Assembly (NCBI GenBank): GCA_964408455.1
Contig: CAYOZN010000002.1
Coordinates: 248,001-312,000 of the forward strand
DNA: 64,000 nt
From: CAYOZN01 sp964408455
Lineage (GTDB): Bacteria; Planctomycetota; Phycisphaerae; UBA1845; UTPLA1
Direction: 5' to 3'
Positions 9,141 through 16,935 of the stretch are shown one piece after another. The translations under genes and the position numbers were made by a program. Below the pieces are notes generated by a model. That model ran no database searches. It was not told where the DNA came from and worked only from the letters and a program-made list of their open reading frames with translations. The stretch's first letter is position 1. Each line of letters opens with the position of its first letter.

Positions 9141-9166
9141 GCCGGGCGGTAGCGAAAACGCCCGGC
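9141..9166 (-). terminator. Hairpin downstream of the metalloprotease gene
   Basis: GCCGGGCG (9141-9148) pairs with CGCCCGGC (9159-9166) around a 10-base loop. A smaller stem, GCCGGG/CCCGGC, lies at 9214-9233. Both are within 130 bases after the stop of the reverse-strand metalloprotease gene. Neither has a good U-tract, so termination is only suggested. The rest of 8952-9265 shows no gene. Confidence 0.35.
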
Positions 9167-9265
9167 CGCCGTGCTTGCCTCGCAGGACGCTTATAGGCTG
9201 ATGTCTTCAGAATGCCGGGGCATTTCTCCCGGCCTACTCCGCCGCGCGCCGATGTCGCCGGCAGG

Positions 9266-12103
9266 TCATGGCGCCAGCAGCGCGCCCACGAAGCCGGCCA
9301 CGTCGTTCTCGTCGAGGACGCCGTCGGTGGAATAATCCCCTGCGCATAGTTCGGCGGGGCCGGGCGTACCCAGTGCCGCCTCCACAAACGCGACCACGTC
9401 GGACCCGTTCACCAGTTCGTCGGCGTTGATATCACCGGTCGGCCCGGCGCAGGCAGCGCCGCATTGCCAGTCGATGATTTCGAAACCATCGATTCCGGCC
9501 TCGACGACGGAACTCGGGAGCACGTCCTCCACCGCGAAACGAAGGCGCAACTGCGAGGTGACGGGAACCGGGAGAAAGACCTCGACCCAGCCGCCGAAGA
9601 CTTCGGGATTGGGGCTCTGGCTGGTTGGTCCGACGATTTCCAGCGCGGACCAGCTGAGACCGCCGTTGCTGGAGATCTCGACGATCATGCGGTCGGTCTC
9701 CGGGCTGGAGCCTGCGGCGTTGTTGAACCAGCGCCAGTAGCGAACGAAGGGCTGCACGAGGCCGGAGACATTCATCGTGTGCGTCGTGAGGATGGTGGTC
9801 CCGCTGTCGACGTCGCTGTTGCAGAGGTTGGCGGAGCTGTTATCGGTCAGCCAGCACTGGCCGGAACCATCGGCATCGGCCGGCGGATCGCCGCGATCGC
9901 AGTTGATGGGGATGCCGCGGTCCCATTGCCCGTCGGTGGCGTTGCCGGAGACGGTCCAACCGGGATTCGTTTCAAAGTCCAGCTGGATGAACTGCGTGAT
10001 GAGCGAAGCGACGTTGGTGCGATGAGGCTCAAGCGCGCCGGACGGCGGGCTGTGGGTTGTGGAGCAGCCGCCCTGGGCGACGAAGTAATATTCGACGGTG
10101 TCGAGACAGGCCTGCGGGGGAACGGTGAAGGTGTATTCGCCGGGCGGGGATTCTTCGAGGACGACCTCGGTGAAGGGGCCCGATTCGCCGACGCGATAGA
10201 ACGCGCGCATGAGATCGACCGGCGTTCCGCTGGTCAACTGGACACGAATCGGGGCGGGCACGTCGGGCGGGATGAACGACGGCAGCCCGTCCGGGAAGGA
10301 GAAATCAAAGCTGTCGAGAATCTGGGCGGGGCAATCCATGTTGTGCAGGCCAAAGCCCTCGCAGATCTCAGAGCAATGCGGAGTGCCGTTGTCGATCACG
10401 GCGTCGTCGTCATCGAGAACGAGCCAGTCGATCGTGATCTGAGGCGTGATCGACGTTCCGCTGTGAAGCGGGATGCTGTTGATGGCGAGCTGCGCGAGGA
10501 TGTTTCGATAGTCTTCGGGTTCGCTCTGCGCAAGGGCATTGCGCGTAAACCAGGCGCAGCCGGAGATCAGCTGGCCGCACGTGTGCCCCGAACCTGTGCA
10601 GGGATATTGCAGACCCGCCTCTGCGGACCGCAGCGACTGGTCACAGGGGCCAAAAAAGCCAAGTCCAAGCCGCGGATCGTCCAGCAGAAGCATGCTGACG
10701 ACATCGCTCATGCCTTCGCCGTACTGTCCCTGCCCGCTGCCGCCGACCTGCACGAGATGATGTCCGTATTCGTGGTATACGACCGAGGTCCAGGCGGTGT
10801 TGGGATGGCCTTCGCCGGGCAGGCAGAAGTTGATCGACGCGAGGATGATGTCGTACCAGGCGTTGCCGGGGCAGAACTGATCGACGCGATTGACCACGAT
10901 GGGAAAGGACGGGTTTTGCAGCGTGGGATAGGCCGGAGCGACGGAAAGCGCCAGGTCGCGCACCTGGTTGGCACTGATGTAGGCGTTGACCTGTGGCCGG
11001 ACCATGTCTGCGTTGGCGGCATTGTGCATGAAGTCGGCGATATTCGGGGCGAGGACGTTCTGCGAGAGCGTCTCGGTGCTGCCCTGGGCATTGCTGACGG
11101 TAAACCACTGGCCGGACATGGGAGACTCGATCAGGATCGAGTGCGTGATGTCGGTGGAGTACACGTACTGTCCGTCGACATCGGCAAAGATCGTCTCGCC
11201 ATTGGCGATGATGGCGGCGTAGGGCATTGGCATCGGCACTTCTTCGGTGCATTGATCGGCGGCGAGTCCTTCGCTGGCGAGGCCCTGCACCACGCCCGAG
11301 ATATCTGCGTGGAGGATGAGGGGCTCGGTGTACAGAATGGCGCCGGACTGCACGTCGGCCAGGAATCGTACGCGGTTGGTGACCGCAGCGCCGGCCGCGG
11401 CATTATCGCCTTCGAACATCAGGGCGAAGGCCGGTGCCGCACTATTGTCATCGATGCCGGCCCAAACCACGATGGACGGCCTGGAAAAGTCGGTCAGGTC
11501 GGGGGTGTGAAGGAGGGCCTGCTCGCGAGCGGCCTGGAAGCGCTGGTCGATGAATTCCTCATTACGCAGGTTTGCCAACAAATCGGCGGCGGGAGCAAAC
11601 GTGCCGAGATCGCGCAGTGACGAGGCGGCCAGCACGAGGGGATGGCCCGGCTCGTTGCGGATCAGCAGGCGCAGATCGGCACGGAACACGGGCCAGTCGG
11701 ACCAGGCTTGGCTGTAGTACACCATGACGAATTTGTGGTCACCGGTGTCGCGTTGGAAGTACAGCGGCAGGACGTGCGGCAGGATCTGAAAAGGATCGAC
11801 GGGCCGCAGATCATCCATCGACACGCCGAACAGCCCGGCCTCGGCAATGCGAAAAGCCTCGGCGCAGGCGACGACATCGTCTCCCGAAGACATCGGCACG
11901 CCAAAGACGCGCACTACGCGGTCGGACTCGAGATACAGCTGGGCGCCCGGATGCCGGGCAAGAAAATCTGCCCGCCGGTCCATGGCGGCCTGCGACGAAA
12001 CATCGCCGGGCGCCTGATGATTCTGCTCCGGGGAAAATGCCGACAGGCGACCCGCTGCAACGAGGGAGAGGGCGCCCGCGACGAAGGCGTGAACTGGACG
12101 CAT
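9266..12103 (-). CDS. Secreted zinc metalloprotease (FTP/fungalysin-like) with C-terminal dockerin-like repeats
   Basis: 945 residues from the ATG at 12103, whose product begins with a signal peptide (MRPVHAFVAGALSLVAAG). A longer start at 12193 would bury it. Residues of about 60-210 look like an FTP/PepSY-type propeptide region (DHKFVMVYYSQAWSDWPVF). The zinc motif HEYGHH (HExxH) lies near residue 444, followed about 20 residues later by GEGMSD, which supplies the third-ligand glutamate as in gluzincins of the thermolysin/fungalysin clan. Beta-rich domains follow. The last 60 residues (GDINADELVNGSDVVAFVEAALG and DYSTDGVLDENDVAGFV, each shown in part) form paired dockerin-type calcium loops, probably for anchoring or assembly at the cell surface. 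It is expected to digest extracellular protein. The family is clear and the substrate is not. Confidence 0.87.
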   Translation of the reverse strand: MRPVHAFVAGALSLVAAGRLSAFSPEQNHQAPGDVSSQAAMDRRADFLARHPGAQLYLESDRVVRVFGVPMSSGDDVVACAEAFRIAEAGLFGVSMDDLRPVDPFQILPHVLPLYFQRDTGDHKFVMVYYSQAWSDWPVFRADLRLLIRNEPGHPLVLAASSLRDLGTFAPAADLLANLRNEEFIDQRFQAAREQALLHTPDLTDFSRPSIVVWAGIDDNSAAPAFALMFEGDNAAAGAAVTNRVRFLADVQSGAILYTEPLILHADISGVVQGLASEGLAADQCTEEVPMPMPYAAIIANGETIFADVDGQYVYSTDITHSILIESPMSGQWFTVSNAQGSTETLSQNVLAPNIADFMHNAANADMVRPQVNAYISANQVRDLALSVAPAYPTLQNPSFPIVVNRVDQFCPGNAWYDIILASINFCLPGEGHPNTAWTSVVYHEYGHHLVQVGGSGQGQYGEGMSDVVSMLLLDDPRLGLGFFGPCDQSLRSAEAGLQYPCTGSGHTCGQLISGCAWFTRNALAQSEPEDYRNILAQLAINSIPLHSGTSITPQITIDWLVLDDDDAVIDNGTPHCSEICEGFGLHNMDCPAQILDSFDFSFPDGLPSFIPPDVPAPIRVQLTSGTPVDLMRAFYRVGESGPFTEVVLEESPPGEYTFTVPPQACLDTVEYYFVAQGGCSTTHSPPSGALEPHRTNVASLITQFIQLDFETNPGWTVSGNATDGQWDRGIPINCDRGDPPADADGSGQCWLTDNSSANLCNSDVDSGTTILTTHTMNVSGLVQPFVRYWRWFNNAAGSSPETDRMIVEISSNGGLSWSALEIVGPTSQSPNPEVFGGWVEVFLPVPVTSQLRLRFAVEDVLPSSVVEAGIDGFEIIDWQCGAACAGPTGDINADELVNGSDVVAFVEAALGTPGPAELCAGDYSTDGVLDENDVAGFVGALLAP

Positions 12104-12327
12104 CCGAAGATTCCTTCCTGGCCGTGGTTGGCGTCGGGCGGTCTGGTACCCACTCCGCCCATGGGGGTGCTCGCAACGTCGATTATATGCCATTTGTCCC
12201 GGTCGTTGGAACCGCCGAAGCGCGAAGTTGAGGGCATTCGGCGGCGCTCGGGGCGCAGAACCCGGCGGCCGGTCGGGGCGGCAGAAACGTCGCCCGGGTC
12301 CCGAAATCGGGGCGGCGCTATCCGATA

Positions 12328-12465
12328 TCAGCCGGGAAACAGGGCCGCGAAGACGGCCTCGAAGAGAGGAACGATAATCGCCGTGAAGACCGCGTCTATG
12401 ATCGCCGCGAGAAACACGCCAAACGCATCGACCATGGTTGAGATGATCTGATCACCGAGCGACAT
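12328..12465 (-). CDS. Very small hydrophobic membrane protein
   Basis: 45 residues from the ATG at 12465, with AGGGGAA upstream as a possible ribosome-binding site. The product is almost wholly hydrophobic after a short polar start (MSLGDQIISTMVDAFGVFL), with a proline kink in IIVPLFEAV. An upstream start at 12576 would add an arginine-rich tail and is less likely. It predicts one or two membrane helices. No family is recognised. It could be a small membrane peptide or a hydrophobic toxin, but no antisense RNA or antitoxin is visible, so no role is claimed. Confidence 0.45.
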   Translation of the reverse strand: MSLGDQIISTMVDAFGVFLAAIIDAVFTAIIVPLFEAVFAALFPG

Positions 12466-12663
12466 CGAAAATTCCCCTGGAAGCGAGGCCGGCCATCGCA
12501 CACGGTCGAACTCGCCCGACCGACTTCGAGGGCCGAATGCACTACCGAATATCAGGCCCGGCGGGCAATTCGTCAACTATTGCAGCCGGGGCGCGGGGGC
12601 GGTTTCTGTTGCCGATCGTGCCGGGGGCTCGATCTTTTGCGGCGCTGATTGCGCAAAGTCCGG

Positions 12664-14349
12664 TTATTCGGGCAGGCGAGACGCGGTCTGGTCCATGCCG
12701 AACTGGTGGAGAACCAGGCTGGTGGCGCGGCCGTCTTCGCCCACGACAAAGGTCAACTGGGCGTCGACGACTTTGTAAAAGAACTTGCTCTGCGATTCGG
12801 GATACACGGGATAGCGGCCCTGACCAGTGAGCTGCACCGTAAGCTGTTCGCCTTCGAGCCGGACGTCAAAGACGGTGCCGGGCTGCAACTCATACCGGCC
12901 GACGTATTTCTTGAGGATATCCATCGGGACCTCGATCGACTGGCGCGGGGCCGGCGGCACGAAATCGTCGCCCAGGCGGCGGGCGGGCATGTCGCGGCCG
13001 TTCTGGTGCAGTGTCACCGATTTGACATGTCCCTCGTCGTCGCGCTGGAACGTCAGCCGGGCTTCGACGGCCCGGTAGTGGAACTCCGTCTTCGAGCGGG
13101 GATAAACCGGCAGGGCCGGCTGGCCGGTGAGCTTCGCGTAGAGGGTGCGGCCCTCCAGTGTGATTTCGATGATCGCGCCCGGAGAAAGCTCGTAGTTGCC
13201 GACGTAATCGTCCAACAGCCCGGGATCGAGTTTGACGGTGCGGGGCGCCTTGCGGAGCGGGTACGACGATTCGAGCAGGTGAAAACCGATGTCGTCGGCG
13301 CTTTCGTCGGAGTTGACGAGAATCACGACGCCCAGCTTCTTTGCGGGGGCAAACCCGCAGAAGGCGCGATATCCGCCGGTGCCGCCGTTGTGCCAGATGA
13401 TCTCGGTGCCCTTGTCGGTGCTGACGTGCCAGCCGAGTGCCACCTCGACGCCGGGCGAGCCGGCGTCGGCCCGTGGTTCGGTAGCGGCCTTCAGGACGCC
13501 GGCGCGGTCCGACTCCCGCAGGCCGAGATTGGCGGCAAGGAAGGCGAGCATGTCGTTGCCCGTCGAGCGCAGGGCGCCGGCGGGAGCCAGCACATCAAAA
13601 CCATCCCAGTTTGCGACCGGCCGCGGACCGGAATGACCCGGCGCCAGGCGCGACGACTGACCGGCGGAAGGGCGGCAGGTGGTGTCATTCATGCCGAGCG
13701 GGCGGCAGATGCGCTCCTCGACCAGGGCGGCATATGGTTTTTCGGCGGCGCGCCCGAGGAGATAGCCGAGCAGGCCGGCGCCGAGGTTCGAATATTCGTA
13801 GCGATCGCCGGGCTTTCGCTGCGGCGCGTAGTGGCGGAGAAATTCGTGGAGGCGTTCTGCGTCGTAATGTGCATAGGGATTGTCGGGATCGGAGCCCTCG
13901 TTGAAGTTGGAAGGCAGGCGGGGAAGGCCGGAACGGTGCTGGGCCAGGTGCAGCAAGGTGATCGGGTGTTCGTTGGATGCCGCGGACATGACGCCGGGCG
14001 GCAGGAAGCGGGTGATGGGATCGTCCAGGCTGACTTCCCGCCGGGCCACGGCATCGGCAAGCAGGATGCCGGTAAAGGCCTTGGTGATGGAACCGATTTC
14101 AAAGATGGTCTCGGGAGAGACTTTTTTGTCGGCGTCGTAGGTGAAGGTGCCGCGGCAGAACCAGGACTGACCATCGGCGCCAACCAGGCCGACGACGCAG
14201 CCGGGGAAGCAGCCGGCCTTGATCCTGGCGGAGACGTTTTTCTGAACCTTTTGTGAAATTCCGGGTCCTTCTGCCGCGGATGGTGAAAGCGCGATTGTGA
14301 TTGGCGCCGTGAGGGCGAGGAACACGCATGCCAGCCGAAAGGCAATCAT
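12664..14349 (-). CDS. Serine beta-lactamase-family hydrolase with two C-terminal DUF3471-like domains
   Basis: 561 residues from the ATG at 14349, with a signal peptide (MIAFRLACVFLALTAPITI). The catalytic domain is of the class C beta-lactamase/penicillin-binding type. It has Ser-x-x-Lys as SITK at residues 87-90, the Tyr-x-Asn motif as YSN at 186-188, and the third motif as HNGGTGGY near residue 325. Two similar domains follow, both with the pattern YVG.YEL.PG and TVQLTGQ..YPVYP.S, matching DUF3471-type domains of serine hydrolases. Secreted members of this family act as esterases, D-amino-acid peptidases or peptidoglycan-related enzymes more often than as antibiotic resistance enzymes, so resistance should not be assumed. 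It is transcribed divergently from clpS. Confidence 0.88.
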   Translation of the reverse strand: MIAFRLACVFLALTAPITIALSPSAAEGPGISQKVQKNVSARIKAGCFPGCVVGLVGADGQSWFCRGTFTYDADKKVSPETIFEIGSITKAFTGILLADAVARREVSLDDPITRFLPPGVMSAASNEHPITLLHLAQHRSGLPRLPSNFNEGSDPDNPYAHYDAERLHEFLRHYAPQRKPGDRYEYSNLGAGLLGYLLGRAAEKPYAALVEERICRPLGMNDTTCRPSAGQSSRLAPGHSGPRPVANWDGFDVLAPAGALRSTGNDMLAFLAANLGLRESDRAGVLKAATEPRADAGSPGVEVALGWHVSTDKGTEIIWHNGGTGGYRAFCGFAPAKKLGVVILVNSDESADDIGFHLLESSYPLRKAPRTVKLDPGLLDDYVGNYELSPGAIIEITLEGRTLYAKLTGQPALPVYPRSKTEFHYRAVEARLTFQRDDEGHVKSVTLHQNGRDMPARRLGDDFVPPAPRQSIEVPMDILKKYVGRYELQPGTVFDVRLEGEQLTVQLTGQGRYPVYPESQSKFFYKVVDAQLTFVVGEDGRATSLVLHQFGMDQTASRLPE

Positions 14350-14714
14350 GGGAACAAATCTCCGGTGCCTAAAGTGAACCGCTGGTCGCATTTATGTTTC
14401 GAGACCGGCCGTCTTAACTGATCGAAGCGGACGCGTCATGTATATTTTGTGAGCGGCATTATAACGCGGCCGCCCGGTGCGGTGCGTCAATCGCCGCGCC
14501 ATTAACATGTGCTTCCCTCGAGTTCATTCCATAAACACCTCCGTCCGGACGTGGATGGGCGCATCCCGCGCACACCGCGCCCGAAAAAACCCGGCGGAAA
14601 AACGATCAAGTCGGCGCCGCGTTGGATATAATGCCGCGCGCACCACCGCGACACGCGAAGACACTCCGTCGCCGCCCTGCGGCGATGAGACCCCGCACGG
14701 AGGAGATTTCGCAC
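14350..14714. promoter_or_regulatory. Divergent intergenic region upstream of clpS
   Basis: The 365 bases between the hydrolase and clpS hold no convincing gene. A perfect TATAAT lies at 14627-14632, 82 bases before the clpS start, in a context (GGATATAATG) identical to the one before the 5421 gene. No good -35 was found. AGGAG at 14701-14705 is the clpS ribosome-binding site. Confidence 0.45.
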
Positions 14715-15071
14715 ATGTCCAGCGGACACAGCTCCACATCCGTCGACACGACCCAACCGGCGCCGGCCGTCGCGCCGCGCCCGGCCGCGCCGGAGCCGCA
14801 GCAGCAGCCGCCCTATCACGTCGTGCTGATGAACGACGACGATCATTCGTATGAATACGTCATCGAGATGCTGGGTAAGCTCTTCGGCCACGACGAGATG
14901 CGGGCCTTCGTCCTGGCACGGGAAGTGGATACGGCGGGGAAGGCGGTGGTGGACACGACGACGCTGGAGCGGGCGGAGCTGAAGCGCGATCAGATACAGG
15001 GATACGGGGCCGATCCGCGGATTGCCCGTTGCACCGGCAGCATGACCGCGATGATCCAGGCGGCGCGATAA
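14715..15071 (+). CDS. clpS: ATP-dependent Clp protease adaptor ClpS
   Basis: 118 residues from the ATG at 14715, with AGGAG nine bases upstream. A proline/alanine-rich N-terminal extension of about 35 residues is followed by the ClpS core: PYHVVLMNDDDHSYEYVIEM, then LFGHDEM, then a final helix with the conserved arginine/cysteine region. The adaptor binds proteins with N-degron residues and hands them to the ClpA or ClpC unfoldase. The NDD.H/Y.YV signature used for N-degron recognition is intact. A clpA or clpC gene is not next to it, which is common. The final segment (YGADPRIARCTGSMTAMI) is longer and more diverged than in proteobacterial ClpS. Confidence 0.93.
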   Translation: MSSGHSSTSVDTTQPAPAVAPRPAAPEPQQQPPYHVVLMNDDDHSYEYVIEMLGKLFGHDEMRAFVLAREVDTAGKAVVDTTTLERAELKRDQIQGYGADPRIARCTGSMTAMIQAAR

Positions 15072-15314
15072 CGTGACCTGTCTTTCTCTGTGCCATCTGT
15101 GGACCCGTTGCAGGTGGATGTCGTCAAACCGCTGCGTGTCTCTGCAAACCACCCGCAAAATCGCCGACCGGCATCGGCGCGGCAAGCCTGATGCTCCGCG
15201 GCCGGGCCTCGCATCCGGGGCTGCACGGATATTCGTGCCGGGTACAATAGGAGACCGGCCGGACCAACACCGGATCTCGCGGGATCCTGCAGGCAAACAG
15301 AAAGGCAGGCTGCC

Positions 15315-15659
15315 ATGTACGGACGAATTCAACGACGATACCCGGGAGCGATGCTCTCGATCGCGTGCGCGGTCATCGGCGCATGTCTGATGGTCGGATG
15401 CGAATCCAAATCCAACCAGGAGACGGCGATCACCAGCGAGCAGGTGAAAGCGCAACTGGCGAAGGCCGATGCCTTCGATGGGACCGTGGACAAGGTGGTT
15501 CATCGCTGCGCCCCCTGCGGCCTCGGCATGGATGGCAGTGCGGAACATGCCATGGAGATTGAAGGCTACACCATGCATTTCTGCTCGGCCGGCTGCCTGG
15601 AGGGCTACAGCAAGGACCCGAAGAAGTCGGTCATGTCGATGACGGTGCCGGGGAAGTAA
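15315..15659 (+). CDS. Small lipoprotein with a TRASH/YHS-like metal-binding domain
   Basis: 114 residues. The N-terminus is a signal peptide ending in a lipobox (CLMVGC, about residues 29-34), so the mature protein is probably lipid-anchored outside the cytoplasmic membrane. The C-terminal domain has CAPCGLGMDG at about residues 64-73 and HFCSAGCLEGY at about 89-99. This cysteine pattern and the FCSxGCxxxY ending match TRASH/YHS-type heavy-metal-binding domains. It may sense or carry copper or a similar metal, but no transporter or regulator is beside it. A -10-like TACAAT lies at 15243-15248. The start at 15315 follows AAGGCAGG. Confidence 0.75.
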   Translation: MYGRIQRRYPGAMLSIACAVIGACLMVGCESKSNQETAITSEQVKAQLAKADAFDGTVDKVVHRCAPCGLGMDGSAEHAMEIEGYTMHFCSAGCLEGYSKDPKKSVMSMTVPGK

Positions 15660-15725
15660 TCGTCGCACCGGCGAAACGTCACGACACCCGGAAGGCGAAA
15701 CGGCAAGCGCCAAACACCCGGCAGC

Positions 15726-15836
15726 GGCGCCGAGGGCGTCGGCCGCGCCACGACCCGGACCGTGGTCAAGTCCATCGTCGCGCTGATCACGGCGGATGTG
15801 CTGTTTACGGTGGTGTTTTACGCGTTCGGCATCTAG
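15726..15836 (+). pseudogene. mlaE: C-terminal remnant of an MlaE-type ABC transporter permease
   Basis: An open frame of 36 codons with a stop at 15834-15836 reads GAEGVGRATTRTVVKSIVAL and then a hydrophobic helix ending FYAFGI. This matches the C-terminal end of MlaE/YrbE permeases, where a G(A/G)xGVGRATTRAVV motif precedes the last membrane helix. Upstream codons in the same frame are not permease-like and there is no start codon. The rest of the gene and its mlaF/mlaD partners are absent here. It is best read as the surviving edge of a deletion or rearrangement. Confidence 0.6.
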
Positions 15837-15903
15837 CAGACGCCATGCGGGGGGGGCGGGGCCTTTTGCGGCATTTGACCGCCGAGTTTGGAGCGGACAG
15901 GTC

Positions 15904-16278
15904 ATGCATTGGTATTGGCTGCCCATGGCTTGCGTGATCGCCGCGGCAGCGCGACTGGCCGTATTCTCAGGGCTGCTTTCCCCTTGGTTGATGCTGCCGT
16001 TATTGCTACTCATCGCCGCAATAACATCATACATTGGTGTACGACATCGCAGCCTTCTATTGCCGGTTCTTGGAGCTACCCTCCCTTACCTGACGGTCCT
16101 GACGGTAGCATTGGCAACCATAGGCCAACGGGCATTCCTTCTTGCGTACCAGAGCCCGTTCGGGGGCGAAGTACTCAAGCTGGATTTGGCCGTCTTTGCG
16201 CTGTGTGGTGGAGTGGCTATCGCGGTCTATGGTTTTGCAATTCGCCGGGCGCCATGGCAGCGCCACCCGCGCCCCTGA
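15904..16278 (+). CDS. Small multi-pass membrane protein of unknown function
   Basis: 124 residues from the ATG at 15904. About four hydrophobic helices fill the sequence (roughly residues 4-22, 25-42, 48-72 and 92-112), with few charges between them. No family is recognised. The last 11 residues (RRAPWQRHPRP) are encoded by the first copy of a 28-bp direct repeat (16245-16272), so the C-terminus may have been created by insertion of that repeat. The ribosome-binding site is weak (GACAGG), and the gene lies between an mlaE remnant and a repeat-rich spacer, which lowers confidence. Confidence 0.5.
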   Translation: MHWYWLPMACVIAAAARLAVFSGLLSPWLMLPLLLLIAAITSYIGVRHRSLLLPVLGATLPYLTVLTVALATIGQRAFLLAYQSPFGGEVLKLDLAVFALCGGVAIAVYGFAIRRAPWQRHPRP

Positions 16279-16316
16279 ACAGAGGGCGCCGGGTGCCATG
16301 GCGACGCCATCCGCGC
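16245..16316. repeat. 28-bp direct repeat pair
   Basis: CCGGGCGCCATGGCAGCGCC begins the first copy (16245-16272), and CCGGGTGCCATGGCGACGCC begins the second (16289-16316). They are about 82 percent identical and separated by 16 bases. Each codes for an R-R-x-P-W-x-R-H-P-R-like peptide if read forward. The first overlaps the 3' end of the preceding gene. Confidence 0.6.
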
Positions 16317-16366
16317 GGAAAACAGGCGATGCAAAGCGATGCAAAGCGGAGCGCGCCGGGCCTGGG

Positions 16367-16392
16367 GCGATGCCGCCACGCGGCGGCATCGC
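16367..16392. repeat. Perfect 11-bp hairpin, REP-like
   Basis: GCGATGCCGCC pairs with GGCGGCATCGC around a four-base ACGC loop. The stem reuses the GCGATGC word of the direct repeats just upstream. It has no U-tract, so a REP-like element is more likely than a terminator. Confidence 0.6.
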
Positions 16393-16666
16393 GGAAGGCA
16401 CTACCAATAGAATTGCTCAGTGATCCCCGCGGGAATCGGGATGGAGAGGAAGGCGGGCTGCGGACGGGGGCCATGCTGCTCCATTGGGTCGCCGCGCAAA
16501 TTCCTGAATCGAGACGCCAGGACGGCAGCCGCGGGCCACCAGCCCGGTGTGGCCGGCGCAACCGATAACGCGAACGGCGTTTTCAGGCCTGCGGGGGCCG
16601 CGGGCCGGATAAAACACGGCTGCGCGGGCTGAGCGGCGGGGCGGCGCGGGTCTGGATAATAAAAAA

Positions 16667-16834
16667 TTGGAGCAAATGGTCCATGCGTTGGAGCAAATAA
16701 GCCATGCGGCGGAGCAATTAGTCCATGCGTTGGAGCTAACGAGCCATGCGTTGGAGCGGTTGAGCCATGCGCCGGAGCAAATGAGCCGTGTGGCAGGGCA
16801 ATCGAGCCATGCGGTGGAGCAATCGGTTCATGCG
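16667..16834. repeat. 21-bp tandem repeat, eight units
   Basis: Eight head-to-tail 21-base units follow the pattern xxGGAGCAAxxxxxCCATGCG. GGAGC and CATGCG are nearly constant; positions 1-2 and 9-14 vary. Read forward from a TTG at 16667, the frame gives heptads such as LEQISHA and AEQLVHA. However, the differences fall mostly at codon positions 1 and 2, which argues against selection on a protein. It lies 101 bases beyond the stop of the restriction-modification gene. Confidence 0.8.
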
Positions 16835-16935
16835 GCGCTGCGTTGCATCCCTGCGGCAGGCCGCACCGTCTCGCCGCCGCGGCAGCTCCGCCGGGCGGCG
16901 CTGCGGCACGTTTCGCTCGCGAGTTGCCCGCACCA

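Larger units (their letters stand above)
16279..16935. other. Repeat-rich non-coding spacer
   Basis: The 657 bases hold the second 28-bp repeat, a twice-repeated GCGATGCAAA (from 16326), a perfect hairpin at 16367-16392 and the 21-bp tandem array at 16667-16834. Apart from these I see no gene. It ends at the stop of the reverse-strand restriction-modification gene. Confidence 0.6.

Noticed and set aside
9464..11620. A 718-codon forward open frame
   Set aside because: It lies wholly antisense to the metalloprotease gene and is compositionally a shadow.
12649..14256. A 535-codon forward open frame
   Set aside because: It is antisense to the beta-lactamase-family gene, which has all three catalytic motifs.
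15605..15790. A 61-codon reverse open frame overlapping the end of the metal-binding lipoprotein
   Set aside because: It overlaps two better-supported forward features and has no motif or ribosome-binding site.
16667..16834. CRISPR array
   Set aside because: The units are contiguous 21-mers with no unique spacers, and there are no cas genes.
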